A DNA stretch of 64,000 nt from Drosophila pseudoobscura (GCF_009870125.1 NC_046681.1:4787001-4851000), one strand, 5' to 3'. Positions 33,791 to 48,381 are shown, counted from the first letter of the stretch. Made by a program: numbers and translations. Notes: generated from the sequence alone by a model not told the origin.

Positions 33791-36338
33791 TGTACTAGCT
33801 GCTTTCACTTTACACCCAAGCGCATAATTTCCACTACATACATACAGGCATACATATAACCGTATATACTCGTACATCCACATAGAACCAGGAGCCGGAG
33901 AGCAGAGAAAAAATACTTCAAGTGTTCGCAATAAATTCTTTTAAAGCTTTTAAGCCACAACAGAAGGAGTCGGTGATAGGGGGTGTTCTGCGGACAGGGG
34001 TACGAGACCTTAGGCAGGGCTCTGAAATTACTTAAAATGCGCTTTTAGGGTTAAGCCTAAGAAGAGTCTCACTTGCATTTATCATGGGGCGCTTAGGCAC
34101 TTAAGCACTTTGGTTAGACCCACGGGCTCAAGGCCATCTTGAGGTGGTGGTCGACCATCGATATGAAGCTTCTAAAAGCCCCTACAACGCATAAAATTTA
34201 TTTGACTGTACTTAGGAAAATGAAAGAAAATAATAATGTAATGATTATTGTTTCAATTTATGTTCCGATAATGGAAGTAAATTTGTACCGCTTTCTGGGG
34301 ATACATACAGAATACTGTGCTGACGTTGAGATTCGCACACAATGACACAATACATATGTACAATATATTCCTGCACCCATCCATTCTCTTTTCTACTTTT
34401 TTGTATCCTTGGCCAGGTCCACTCAATCCTTAATGACCTTATAAATTATAAAAAAATTAACAAATAAAAAAAAAACACATTTTAACTATTCGAATACCAT
34501 GATATTTTATTTTCTTCTGATGAAATCGTATTTATGATCAAGGATTCTCGACCTGCATTTTTGTTAATTTTTATAGTATACTTTTATTTTTAGTCGGTAA
34601 ATAGAATATGATATAAACATAAAGATACATGGCATTCGGAATTAATTCTCAAAAGCATCGATGAAGTATTGGAAATTTTTAGAGACCAACTGTCTTAGAC
34701 TTTAATCTTAAAATGGCAAGTGCAACTGAATTTTCTGATTTTTCTTATCTTTTCAAAAATGGTTTTATTCATGACTGACCATACGTGAGCATTAACGAAA
34801 TCAGTTCGCAGCACTTCTCGCTCTCTTTTTAACTCTCCCTCGTTCTTTTTCTATCCCTTCCCAAAAACGAATTGCCCTCCGCCCTTATATCTTTCACACG
34901 AAGAACAAGTGCAGGGCGGGGTAGTCAGCCACGGAAGACGGGATTCTTCATTTTGCCTATAATATTAATATTGATGCCTATTATATGTGTTTCATCGTTG
35001 AGATATGATGGCCCGCTATGGTTCTGTCTTAGATTTTCATGAATTGATTATACCAAAGCGGATATTAAGTCTAATCAAAAATATATATATTTTTTGTTGT
35101 TGTTGGAAATGAATTAATTATTATAGGAGGGTAGGAAAAAAGTGATTTAAAATTTATAAAATTTAAAAATGCTTAAAATCGTTTTGCTTTGGTGGTAGGA
35201 GTATGTACTAAAAACGCAAAACTGCAGGTTTCCTGAAGGTTGACCTCAAACCCAGCTACAATGCATTAATTTTGCCGCTAAAATGAATAATAATAATAAT
35301 ACGAGGCTAAAAACTTATAAAAATGTTTATTTATTATTATACAGCCTTCCTCCTTACATGAATTTTTTGTATCCATTTTATATTGTTGTTTGTGATGCCT
35401 AAGATACGGTTTGTGTGAATTGAAAACTTTGACATTTTAATGAAATCAAGTCAAGTGTTTTATAATTGCCTCAATTGACCTGCTTTCGATGGAAACAAAG
35501 ACCAACGGTCATTCGTTATGCAACTTAACGTCATGTGTGTCAATTGGGCTAACATGCATGCACACATGAGCATACATACATATACATAAATGTACGTATA
35601 AACTTGCTCGTATAATGTGGGACCACAGCTGGCAAAAGGTAAGAGAAGATCTCGAACTTTTATGAAAGTGGAATGGAAGTGCATGACTTGAATGGGAATG
35701 GGAGGTAAGACTTGCCATATGATTTACTAAGTGACCGATATGTGTAGGCTAATATTAACATTGATTTATAGAGACTTCTATGAAATTGTATGTAGAATTT
35801 TCTTGCCAGTATTTTTACTCTTTGTGCACTGTTCAAAGATTTTGTTTTAATTTTCATAGAGGAAACTACGGGTGTGCTGTAATTAAAATTAAATATGATT
35901 TAAACTTTAACCATATATGTATGTATTCCACAATCCACTATAAACCTGTCACATACATACACAGACAAAGGATAGAGTACAAATATAATGAAATTTCAAT
36001 TTCAATGAATGGAATTGAAGATATTTCTCCAGCAGGCGACAACAATGTGAGTTTCTAAACATTTGGGGCTTTTGTGTTTAATTGTAAATATTTTGCCACA
36101 CACCTGACACCACACACACATTCACAGGCAAGCATACGATACAAGGGAATGGAGGTTTGGGGCTTGAAGCTTGGTTGGACTTTGTTCTCCATTGATTTTG
36201 GCCTCAAGGTGTTAAGATTACACAAATTGCAATTTATTTGTTTTGCCAACCAAAGCCAATGCTGCAAATTGCTTCTATACCTCTTCTGAAGCCACCTCTC
36301 GCTCGCACACTGCTCTGTCTATCTCTCTCTACCATGGA

Positions 36339-36364
36339 TATGGGCTATGGGCTATGGGCTATGG
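36339..36364. repeat. TATGGGC tandem repeat
   Basis: Three and a half copies of a 7-base unit, TATGGGC, in tandem. Confidence 0.8.
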
Positions 36365-39300
36365 TCTCTCTCTGTCCCTGTCTTACACTGATTAATATGT
36401 CTTGCGTTTTGTGTATTTGCCTTTGTGTTATGTTTGCATTTAACTGGTAAACTGGATTGGAATCGGTGGAAGGGAGAGACTTTTCCACGAATAGGTTGAG
36501 TGGGAAGGAAGGTTTCCATGTCCAAGTGCTCCCAGTAGCCTCACAGACTGTGATATGCATGACCTAGACAAATATTGTGCGTTTGCAAGCACTTTGTCAT
36601 TCGAGATGCTGTACCAGGTTCCATCTCTTGGCCCTTGCACCAATGGCCACATTTGTTATTTTGAAATATTTTGTTGATTTTGCCCAAGAAGATTTTCCCA
36701 CAGCAGAGTTTCACATTTGAGGTTTTCATTTGGCTAAGAGCAGAGCAGGACCCCTTCTCCGCTCTGCTGCACCTCCACGCAAACAAACCCATTTCTCATT
36801 TCTCAGTTTTCAGTTCTCGGTTCTCTTTTTCTCCACTATCCTCAGTGAGTGACACACTAATTGTTCTGCTTGTTGTGCCCGGGATGCATTTACCATTTGG
36901 CTTGTGGCTCTGTGGCTCTGTGGAATTGGTTTAACCTGGCGTATGAGTGATTTAATATTGAATTATGGCTTCTGATTTCTTTCTTGCATGCACAATCTGT
37001 AATGGATTTATGCGACCTCTCTATGAGCCCTGCTCCACTGCCAAAACTGGGAAAAAAAGACTTTAACGAAAAAAACTGAAGTTGAAGCTGAAGTTGAAGC
37101 AATGGCACGACTTGCTTCGAGGGGCACTCTGCCAAGAAAAATAAAATGTCGCTCAGTTCTTGGCGCTCTGAGCAGGCCAGCAAAATTAGTGCTAAAGGGT
37201 GAGAACGAAATGCAAATATTACATAGCTCATTAAGCATGAATTGGATTTGAACGTCCAGCATTATATCCACTTGAAAAATAAACTGGGAAAATCTTGGCA
37301 GCGTTAGAACCTAAAACGTAGGACGATTAAATAGCTCAAGCTTTGCAGAGGAGATTTTTTAATGATTTTCCCATGCAATGCAACGGAAAAACTGCTGTAT
37401 AGTGTAAAACCACATCGACTTCGTTGTTTCCGGATGTAAATATGTTTTTCAATTTTCAAAACCCATTTAAATTAAATTTTTTCATCAAATCTGAGATATG
37501 AGAAAAATTTTGGCCGATTTCCTAATCCCAAATCCCTGCTCAATTGGTGTCCTCCTCCGCCAGGTTTCAGAGGTCATTTCATTGTTGGCTCTAGTTAATT
37601 TGTAATGCCCGACTTCAATGTTAATTTACGTTTAATGAATTTTAATTGGGCCCTCCTTGACTCCCCCATCTCTGGGCTGAACGACACGTAGACCACAAAA
37701 CTGTCCGTACTCCCCTGCTCCACCACCTCCTCCTTTGGCGACCAACAAAATTGACAAATTACATTCGGTTCAGGGAGTCCCTTCTCTAAAATGTGGAAGA
37801 GAACGAGAACCTACCGGAGTCCTGAGTGGGCCTACAACATTTTAGTCTCCATGTCTGGGCCCTTGCCATTTCGGTTCATTTTGCGCTGTCGTTGTTTTGT
37901 TTTCTATTTCACATTTTTTTCCGTTGGTACGTCAGAAAGGTCCAACATCGCGTTCCGTGTGTTTGGCTAATCAAAAATTTCAAACACGTTTTATATTGGC
38001 AACGCAAAAGTCATTTATTCAATTTGCAAACCAGTTTTACGTTGCGTAATCTAATCAAAAAGGTTGCGACTCCACTCCACTCCAGTCCACTCGGAGCGCA
38101 GCGAAACGGAGAGGAGAGGAGGTTTCAGCCAGTTCCGAGCTGAGTTTACAAATGTGTATGGCTCTATATGGCTCCCGGCCTGATCTTTGGCTGCTTTCCA
38201 AAAATAACAGCCGCGGGGAACGGTGCAGAGAATGGACTTCGACGTGGCATGCGGCTGAACAGAAATAAAAATAAACAAAAAGACACCAAAAAGTTCAAAT
38301 TTTGAAACTAAAAATAGTAAATGGCTGACGTCAGGGAATACATTAGTGGAAAGACAGATAGAGAGGGTGGTCTGAAAATTTTGGACTGGGAAAGGGGCAG
38401 ATGAAGCAAAAATGCTTCAAAAGTCCATTTCAATTACGCTCTTTGAGCAATGAATGTTTAATATCAAGCGTATCCAATACGTTTGGATATTTGGAAATTT
38501 TCAATTTTTTGAACGGATTTAAAGTTATTTATAAATCATTTTTTTATTGGAAAGGACCAGCAAAAGTGTTCCATTCAGCGAAAATCTCTTTTGACTTCAA
38601 GCTTAAGGGTGTTTAAGTTTAAATTTGTGGTGATGCAGATAGTTCTCATTGTAGTCAGTTTTTTCTTAAAACAATTATAGCTTTTTCAATTTTTGTACAC
38701 CGTTTGGTGATCACATCGGATCATGAGTTGTAACAGGTCCTTCCCTACATTAATAATTCAGTTAAATAATTAAGAATTTTCAACTAGTTATCCTCCTATT
38801 AGACGTAAAGTTTATAAATGTTCGAGGTAGTGTCTTCTTCAATAAATGCTAGTAATTTCTCTATCGCCCACCAATCCTTGTAGAGGAAACAGATTTTAGG
38901 TAGAGTGACGTCTATCTATATCTTAAAACTAAATTCCTGAAAACAGTAAGGACAGCAAAGTCTTTCTTAACACGCATGGCAACTATCTAGGGGTCTATCA
39001 TACAAAAACACGATTGAAAAAGTCGCCCGCATCCCATTCCTAAGCCCATTCACACAAAGGGAACACAGACAGGGACAGGGACGGAGCAGAGAGAGACAGG
39101 CAGGCGGACACTGGCCGATTAGCATTGCGAACATGAAAAACAGATATGCTAACGTGGCAAACAGCCGCAGCAATCGGAGGTAGACCTGTCACACCGCCTC
39201 CGCCTCCGGCTCCGGCTCTGCCGCGATGCCGGTACCAATAAAGTGTTTAACATTTTCGCCTGTACATTTTAATGGGTAAATGAAACAATTTCGGTGCCCG

Positions 39301-39392
39301 ACATGAAGGCATGCAGGAGGTAAGCGCAGCGGAGACCACGCCTATATGCAGATTAAGCGCGCATTTAACAATTTTACGCTGCATACACTTAG

Positions 39393-39450
39393 GCGCTGGG
39401 CCGGGCCGGGCCTGGCACTGGCATTGGCACTGGCACTGGGACTGGGACGG
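39393..39450. repeat. GGGCC and GGCACT tandem repeats
   Basis: Two adjoining tandem runs: GGGCC copies, then GGCACT/GGGACT copies. Confidence 0.75.
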
Positions 39451-41746
39451 AGGAACGAAGTGAAATGAAATCCTCAGCAAAAGTTGCCATTCGTTCGCTG
39501 CCGCCGCTGTGCCCGCTGTTGCATCAATAAATTAAATGCAGATTTCCATTTTCCTACATGCAATGTGCTCTCATTCTCCCCATCAACTCGCGCCCCAGAC
39601 AGAAGCCAGCCCCGGTTCAATATCATGGCCTCGCCCCCTCACCACCAATCCTCCCAATTTTACATCCCCCCAACTCTGACCCTGTCACTCTCGATTGGGC
39701 CACTGGCCCCCCGACAACCCACAGCTCCCCATTGTGTTGGCAGTAGTTAGGCGTGGCAGGGAAATTGTTGCATGCACTTAATTATTTTGCACAGGTTTTT
39801 GTGTGTGCTGCAACTTCCACTTTGGGCACGACGATTTCCCCTTTGAGGCATACGTACGAGTGCCTGACTCTGCTCCTTCTGCCCGGAGAGGGAGAGGGAG
39901 AGGAGAGCTAATTGAAATAAAACATGCTCCCTTCCTTGTTTAATTAAATGAGGCAAAAATGGCCCGCAGTTGTTTCAGTCAACGACTCTCACTGGCTTGG
40001 TCGGGCATTTATAAATTTTGTTTTAATTGCATCCGAAATTGCATTATGCAAACTCGAATGGGAAACGGGCTCAGGACAGTGAAAATTGCATTGGGAAGGA
40101 GAACTTCAGTTCAATCAAGTGGAAGTGCTCTTTCGTTGTGCCGTTTCGGCTGCCGTTCAGAGGTCGCAAATCAAATAGCCGATTGACACGTTCTAAAGAG
40201 AAAGTTGATCGGCAGCGACAGCGGAAGCAGGCGTCAAAATGGTCAAAACCATTGGCGTAAGGTGCGAAAATGTTTGGCAACATGAGCATGTCTTTCCATG
40301 GCGAAAACACGAGACAAACACAGAGAGAGGGAGAAGGTAACCCCGAGCCTGGATAACCACAGAGAGAGGGATCTCATGCTAACCAAATCCAATTGGCCAG
40401 CATTCGTATGCGATTTCAAAAACCAAATCTGGTAATGGAAGGGTGCGGACTATGAGGCCAAATAGAGACAGAGGGCCAGGGAAATACGAGTACGTGTGAT
40501 AAATAAGGTTTTTTCGAGGGACAGGTGAGGGGGGCTGCATACTTTGCGGCATACCCGGCGTCGTCCGTTTACCTGGCAGCCATTTCGGTACCCCCAAAAA
40601 CTTTCAACTGCCAAACTGTGCTCTGCTGGACAACCATTTCTTTTCGCATTTCCTTTTCTGTTTTTCCCAGTTTTCAGTGAGTTTGCGGTTTCTTCTTTCA
40701 TCGGATCGTTCCAACGTTGGGGCGCTCCGTTCTGGGGTCCTCTGCTTTTGGGAAAATTTGCATTTTGCTTGATTTACGAAAAGATTTGAGGCTGTTGCAA
40801 CGCAACTTTGATGTGTGTATCAATTTACCCAAGCGTTAAGGTTAAGGATTCAGATTGCATTCGTTCGGCCTGCCAGCCTGTCCTCTCTCCCAGCTGCTGT
40901 TGCCTCTTTTGCTGCTGCTGTTTGTCAGGGCAAACATTTTGTTATTGCCGGATCTGATGGACAGGAGAAGTTTGCCGAGCATTCAGTCAGAGGGAGAGCA
41001 AACGCTGATGGAATGACCGCACAGATAAGTCAATTGGCATTGCATTTGATTGCAGGTGTGTTCTGTGTTCTGTGTTCTATCTATGTATCTGTGTGCCAGT
41101 GGGTGTTTCTCTCTGTGTGTCTGACTTGGTTACGAAACTTGGCTTTAGCTTTTTTTGGTCAAAGGCGTTTGGCTGCTAAGCGCATCCATTTGATGAAGGG
41201 CTTCCATTGGATTAAAACTCTTGAGAATCGATGGTATTTACATTTTTATTAAATGTTTTATGGATTGTAGCAGCTTTAAAAAGAATCATTACCTACTATT
41301 TAAGTGCCAAGAATGTGATAGCTTCGAAACTGAGTTTACGGAATATACGTTTTTCATTGAATATAAATATTTATGTCTTTTGTAGATTTTTTGGACAGTT
41401 GCTTAAGTATTTTAATTGCTATGTTTTCCTCTTACCTTGATACGGAAGATGAAAGCTATAATTACTAATTGGTTTCCATTGGATACCTGTGTTCCTGTCT
41501 ATGACTAGACAGTTCCTCAGCTTCATAAGTTTTATCCACCTTCTTAACTTCTGGCAGGCAAATAGTTACTTCTACCACACCCTTTCAAAATTCCGACATA
41601 TCATCCTATGGACATTCCACGCCTTTAACGCAGAGTCACACCACCAAAAACATCGTTTCATACTTTGTGGCTGTAATTTGGAAGAGCGCTCTCCTAACGA
41701 CTTTTCTCACAAAAGTCATAACCTGCGAGGCAGACAAACGCAGCCG

Positions 41747-41765
41747 AACAAACAAACAAACAAAC
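41747..41765. repeat. (CAAA)n microsatellite
   Basis: Short tandem run of CAAA in non-coding DNA. Confidence 0.75.
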
Positions 41766-42268
41766 GACTTAAGTGCAAACAATTAAAAGACAAACAGCTC
41801 AATGGCGGCTCACACATACATGGGAAAACGCAAACACACAAACCCTCATACACACTTACAGATTCAAATGCGCAAACAAAGAATGTGCTGGATGCGACGT
41901 GGGTGGGATGTTTGAGGGTGCGTGAGACGAAAAAGTTTTTTCTGGCAGCTCAAAAGTCGAGCGACAACTGAGTCAGAGTTTTAACTTTTAAGGCTTCTTT
42001 TTTTATACACTTTGCAATGAGATAAAGAGAGAGAGAGAAAGGTGAAAAGTGGAGGAGGGAATGGGAAGGTTCAGGGTATGTCTATGGCTGCTATAGGATG
42101 CTCTAGCTCTTAGGTCTGCCTAATATAAGGTTATAAAATAATATAGCCACAAGAAATATGCAGAATCATAAATCCAAATTTATATCAAAGTACGAATCAA
42201 TTAGAAAATATCAGATCAGTTTTTTAATGAAAAAGGCAAAAACAGGCACATTTAAAAATATTAAATAA

Positions 42269-42356
42269 CATTAGGTTAGGTTGGTTAGAGGGAGCTGCCA
42301 AGGTCGCTCGGAGCCCGGTACACTTAGGCCGGTTTCGGCTGGTTGTGATACCGCTT
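42269..42356. repeat. Probable dispersed repeat fragment with TTAGG units
   Basis: A GC-rich 80-base patch (GGTTGGTTAGAGGGAGCTGC, then GAGCCCGG, ACACTTAGGCCG and GGTTGTGATACC) sits sharply in AT-rich DNA and opens with two TTAGG units. I recall similar blocks scattered in Drosophila genomes, so I call it a dispersed repeat, but no second copy is visible in this window. Confidence 0.35.
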
Positions 42357-44180
42357 CTAAATAATATTAACATTAAAGTAAAGTTGAATAGGTTTGTGTA
42401 ATTTAGTAGCGATATCTCAAACCATTTTGTTCTAATGCAATCTAAACTATACTTAGCCGGACCTTCTTATTTGGTAATTTAAAACGCTCAAAAGTAAAGG
42501 GAAAAGTAACAAAATGAAAGGAAGAAAAAGCAATTTGTGTGAATCTTTTCATGTTAAAAGCTATGGTGCTTTATAGCATCAAGACATTTTTAATTTAACA
42601 TGACTTAATCTTTTCTTTTCTCTCCTTACGTACGTTTTTCGCCTTTTCAAGCAAGACCCATCTGGACTCCTAATCAAAGTGAATTCCTAGCCAAATGACT
42701 GTGTTTGAAAATGTCGGATCACCGAGTGCTCTTTCTGTCGAAAATATGCCTTGCATTTATATGGCATGTTTCCCAATACTCCCAACTATTCTATACCCTC
42801 ATGTCTAGTGGTATTTTTGTTCCCCGACAAAAAACACACAAGGGAACTCAAAGAGAACATCTTTGTTCGGCTCCATGGCCAACGATACTCCCGTTTCTTT
42901 GCATTTTTGAAGTGTGTAAAACGTGTCAGCGCCTTCGTCTCGTTCTCCACCCTTCTTTGGGCATGTCATTCAATCATTTCTGCAGGTTGAGCGTCAACAT
43001 TCCTGGTAATAAAATGCCAGACAATCCGCGCGTGTTGGAATTTTGATTTTTCAGGTAACGTCAACACGAAAAGAAGGGCGGTAGGGTCTGTAGGGAGCGA
43101 GCAGCGGCCCCGTGCAGGGTGTGGGCTAATCTCCCGACGACCGCCAAACCGCACATTAGTACAACAGGGAATCCCAGTGCGGCAGGGTGTAGGGGAAGAG
43201 AGAGCTGAAGCTCGACAAACATTTGCGCCTGACAGCGGCCCAAAAAATCGTGCATTGATGATGATAACGTGGCCGTGGCTGCCTGGCCCCTGACATCACT
43301 CCGTCCATCGTACCTTGCATATTCACGCCGCATTAGCGCTGACCAGGCCCAGGCCCAGACCCAGCACCAGGACCAGACCAGTCCGTTCCGGGCCTGCAAG
43401 CCCCAGTACACAGGCCGGACACAGAGCAGCGAATTTTGGTTTGGTTTGAAGCTTGCGGTGCACTGCGCCTCGGCCTCGGTTGATGCTTTTGACACGATCT
43501 ACTGATTTCCCCGCTCTCCGGTGCTGTGCTGGAAATGGGTTTTGCGCGGAGTTGTGGTTGCCCGGGAGTTTGGTGGCTTGTGCCGGCTAGTGGGCTAAAC
43601 GTATGCTAATCGGCTTGTTTGCAGGAGGCGGAGTCGAGGGGAGCGAACTCAGGTGCGGCGCATGGAGAGGAAGTGTTGGTCAGGGCTGTGAAATGCATCA
43701 AATGTTTTTTTTGTGGCACTGAGGCTGTCATATGTGAAACATCGAAAAATGGCCGCACGAGTGGGAGTAAAGATTTAGCTCTAAGTTATCTGCACCATAC
43801 CACGGTTCATACCCCAAGTTGTTTCATTCAAACTGAAATGTTTAGTTATCTGGGAATTAGTTCATAGATTATTTTCCATTAGTTTGCTTTAATCTATATA
43901 TCGTATAACAATAAAGCAGCAATACTTCTTTATAAATATGTATTGGCACAAATTATTTAACAATTTTGTCCACTTATTTCACCAGTCCACTTTCTATGAG
44001 ATTTAATTTATTCAGTTTTACTCTTCCACTAATCCAACTCCTTCAAATGTGAGAACATAATAATGAGAGTTACAATGGGAATTACTTAAATTTAAACATA
44101 TTTAAGTAAAATAAATTGAGTTCAGTGATTTAAATATAAATTTATTTAAAAGCCTTGTAAATACTTCCCATATTTCAGCA

Positions 44181-44206
44181 ATTTAAAATTTAAAATTTAA
44201 AATTTA
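44181..44206. repeat. TTTAAAA tandem repeat
   Basis: Three tandem copies of a 7-base AT unit. Confidence 0.75.
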
Positions 44207-44982
44207 GATTTGTAGGAAAAATATTAATTTAAATAATTATTTAATATATATTTATAAAAATGCATTCCATTTTAATTTTTCATTCTCGGCACTAATGACT
44301 TAAATATTCAAAACTAAGTTTAGTTTTATGATTCTCAGCGGCTTTTTCTCGAGTTTTAATCGTTTTTCAATTGTTGGGTCTAACAGTAATGGCTCAAAAC
44401 TCATTCAAATTCGAATAAGCTTATTATCGCCTCAGTTAGGTACGAGTATATTGGGAAATCTTTCGTAAAGATACAAACAGATAGCGAGAAAACTTTTTGT
44501 TCACCAAGCTGTCTCTCTGCCACTCACTTTGTATTCATTTGCTGCACGAGAGCCCGGGATGTGTGCAAAAACTAAAACAGAAAACCGGGGTTCTCCTCGC
44601 ACTCGCATGCACAAAAACATCGTCGTACTAGTGGCAGTACTCTCGCAGTAAAAGTGATATCTTTTATTAGCATAATGAAGTCATAAACATTGCAACAGTT
44701 AACCCGCAAAGTCAACAAGTCAACAGCAGAGATAAAATCAACAGTCAACCACATTAACTTCAATTATATGCCTCGCACACGCGTACACCAGCAGCTCTTT
44801 CCCTCTCCATCTGATAAGCGATCAGGAAAAAACTCCATTTACATGCAGTCCTGCAAGTCGACGGCGCAGGCCGAAGCGGAAACGGAAGTGCAGAGGCAGC
44901 TCAGAAATAATATCAAAAATGGCTGCCGGAGGCGGCAACAAAAAGTTGCAACTGTTCACAAATCATCTTAGGAGCGGCGAAT

Positions 44983-45009
44983 GCCGGTGCCGGTGCCGGT
45001 GCCGGTGCC
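44983..45009. repeat. GGTGCC hexamer repeat
   Basis: Tandem GCCGGT/GGTGCC hexamers in non-coding DNA. Confidence 0.8.
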
Positions 45010-45120
45010 AGTTCCAGTGCCGTGCTACGTGCTACGTGCTGCAACCGATGCCAGTGTTGTAAAATGCTAACGAGCCCCGGCCACCGAGACCGAGCGGCAG
45101 CCTTTGTTGTCCTACTCTCG

Positions 45121-45155
45121 CCACATCCCCATCCCCATCCCCATCCCCATCCCCA
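45121..45155. repeat. CCCCAT hexamer repeat
   Basis: Five copies of CCCCAT in a row, giving a pyrimidine-rich tract that ends in CAG. Confidence 0.8.
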
Positions 45156-48100
45156 GCTCATGCTTCGACTCCTCCTCATCATCATCGTGCTCGTTGTCGC
45201 TGATGTCGCCGCTTTGAGTGACTTTGGCATGACGGCGGAAGGTGGCCTCTAACTAATTTAACTGCCATTGCAGCAGGCAGCATCTTCATTTGTTTGAATA
45301 GGGCAACGTTGGTGTTCCATGAAGCGATATCGCCAACATTTCGATGCAAATAAAAGGTATACAAAATGTGCGAAGATAAAACGGCCAATTATACGAGGAG
45401 CATCTTTTTAAGCAACAAAGAAAGAAAAATTCGGAGTTATTTATTATTTTCTTAATAATTAACCCGCAAGATAGAATAAAACAAATTGAAGAAGTTTTAA
45501 CTTCGAAAACCATTTGTGACATGATTTGGAATCAACCTTTTAAATGTATATCTATTTTCGCGGGAAATGACTGGAAATTATTCGGCTGAAATTGTTTTCT
45601 GGAACCCAAAGCACAAGTCAGCGTCTCACTTTCAGCAGCATGGGCTGCAGACACCAAGCCGGGCCGTGCCAGCAGCTGGTTGCACCTTTGCCAGCTCCAG
45701 CCAGCAGTTGCAGCTATAAAATTCCAATTTACTCTGCATGCAGTTACTTTCTTGGCAACCAGACACGCCCCTCAGTCCGTTCCCGTTCCCGTTCACGATC
45801 CCAATCCCAATTCCATCCTCAGCCCCAGGCTGATGCCAGTGGCTGGCATTTCTCGCTTTGCCTTTGCCCGCCTCTGCGAAAGAGTTTTCCTCTTTTTCTT
45901 TTAGCTGGCGCAATTTTATGTATTTTTATGGTAGGTTGCAGCCACTGACGCTGCTGCCGCTTGGCCCGGAAAGCGGAAACCGAAAATTGCTACTTATTAT
46001 GTTACTAACTTTGTGTTGCAGCTACCGCTCAGTGTTCCTGCCTCCGACTCGCTCACTCCCTTCTCAGCCCTCTGTATTTGTGTCTGTGTGTGTGTGAGCT
46101 GGAGCTGTATGGAGCCTGTTGTTGGCTGGTGTGATAATGTCAGGTTTTGTTAAAATTAAATTGCATGTCTTGCTGCGTTGAAGTTAAATTATTGCCTCCC
46201 AGGGTCGAAGGTGTGGCGGCATCCCGTCCCCATCACCAACCCCTCCGCCAGCCAGGCATTAAACTTTACATCTCCAACTGCGAATAGTTTCCCAAAAGTT
46301 TGCCTCAAGTAGCCTACGGATCGTACTTTAAACAAGTCATAGAATAAAGGTCTCTCACACACATACACACCTTCTATAAAGACCATTTTTTACTCATCGC
46401 AGCGGGAAGTATAAAAATGTTTGCGCTTCCACCACAAAAGTATGCAACAGATTTTTTCTTAGCCGCCGCATGGTGCCAACGCAAAAACAGGCAATACTGC
46501 TGTGGTTAAGGGGTGGCGTGCAGGATGGTAACAGGCATGCGGCAACGGTCGCCAATTTTTGCACGCGGCATCGGAGCCAAAAAAATCACGCTGTGATTTT
46601 TACCGGCATCACAAAATATTAACAGCACAGCACACAACAAAACATAAGAAAAACGATGTGCATACATGCATACATGCATATGCAGAGCTGAAGAGTGGGA
46701 GATGAGATACAAAGTAGAGTACAAATTTACGAAACTGCTTTTCGATGCTGCCGATAGCTGGGGTCTCCTGTCGTTTTGGAACCTTATTCTCCAATTACTC
46801 GGCGGTTTGAAAGCACATTCCAGTATGCTCGAATGGTTTATAGGAGTTTATCCAACTGGATTCGCTATAAGCTCAAAACTTTTGCTGAATGTAAGTGAAT
46901 ACAATTTAAGGGCCCAAAGAGATAAGGATTAGATAGACTCGAATGAACAACTTTTTGAATTCCAGGCAATTCTTCTTAAAGCATATTCAAACTTTAAACT
47001 TCCTATTAGATGATTCTCTTTCTTTAATCTTCATGCAGATTTTCAAAAAGTATTTTTCGAAATAGTTATCTTGAAAGTAGACTTTGACACATCCCGTAAA
47101 GAGCTCTGGTTGCTCAACCATTTGTAGCATTTACCCAGCATTTTTACGGGCCACAGCAAGAAAAATTCTCAGCCAATCCCTCATCCACCTGTCAGCTCAA
47201 TCCAATCCTTGACCTTGCCCAAAAAATGGAGCACAAGGAAACCATGCAAACTTTTTGGGAATCCATCAGGAAAAATTTCCGCCCAGCGTTTTACCCCGTC
47301 AACCCTTTGCTTTCCGCCAAGCGATGCACAATATGAAAAACAACACGTTCAGAGGCAATAAATCCTGGCCGACGAATGCTTCGCACGAATAGGGACGAAG
47401 AGACCAGAGACAGAACCAGAGCCAGAATCAGGACAAAGCACAACCATTGCAAGACAGAAAGGAGACATGTTACATAGTTCCCTTGGAATTCTTTTTCGGC
47501 TATTTTTGCGGGTGACAATGAATTTTGGAGTGGCCGTGTACGGACAACAATGACCTTTGGCCCTCCCGCTGTGGAAATAGTGGACAAATATTAAAACTGA
47601 AATTCAGAAGTGAAAATAATTTCAACGAGTCATAAAGTTTTCCATTTCAGTGTGGAATTCCTACACACTGGTCGTACAGTACGATGGGTAATTTATTGGC
47701 TTCAGAGCGGACGCAGGACACAACATCCTATCCATACCGTGCTTCATGTGTTTTCCAAATACTGAAAGAGGCCAATAGCCGGGGGACTGTCCCAATATTT
47801 GTTACTCCGAGGAAGGCAAACATTAACAAATGTTCAACTACCTCCAAATCAATATCACCCCCCCACCATTGCCACAGCCCACCCTCTCTCCCAGCTAGTG
47901 TATCTCTAAATTGAGTACGTGTTGTTCTAGCTGTTGAACGTGTTTCGGTAAATACTGAAGCCAACACGTGTGAGAGGGAGCTAGGGAGCGAAAGGGCCGA
48001 ATGGGAAGTTGGCAACATATTTCTTTCAGTTATATGGATTTCCAAACGTGTCTGATTGTCCTCTAATGGCATTTTATTGCATTTATTAAAAACAACTTAA

Positions 48101-48381
48101 GAGCTTTCGGGCTAATGCGGAAGTCCGCATAGTCGTAGAAGGCCAAACAGAAGCCTGATAAAAACTTTCCCCATTTGAATCAACAAAAGAGCATTAAGAA
48201 CGCTAAGGACAGTAATAATATTACAATATTCTGTACATGCTTTCTATATGTGGCACCCACTACCGAACGAATTAAAGACAAAAGGCTAGAATTAGTTTAA
48301 GTGTGTAGGGGAGTGACGGAAGATAACCCTAGCTTTAACTAACAATCTCTTTTGCGAGCTGTTCAAAAAATGCATTTACAA

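Larger units (their letters stand above)
31001..40000. other. Gene-free region, middle part
   Basis: Apart from the Helitron-like repeat at about 31740-32330, I find no gene. Simple repeats occur at 33753-33790 (TTG), 36339-36364 (TATGGGC) and 39393-39450 (GGGCC then GGCACT). AT-rich stretches at 34440-35440 hold no credible frame. The overlapping open frames of 71-78 codons at 32886-33126 on the two strands lack coding features. Confidence 0.5.

Noticed and set aside
37240-37265. tRNA B-box-like GTTCAAATC on the minus strand
   Set aside because: No A box or cloverleaf could be built around it.
43061-43495. 144-codon minus-strand frame in a GC-rich block
   Set aside because: GC-richness alone lowers stop frequency here; Trp-Ala runs come from CCCAGG repeats; no splice or motif support.
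46609-46932. Plausible-looking frames on both strands near 46.7 kb
   Set aside because: Both strands look equally protein-like, there is no codon bias, and repeats (CATACATG) form the starts; left as chance.
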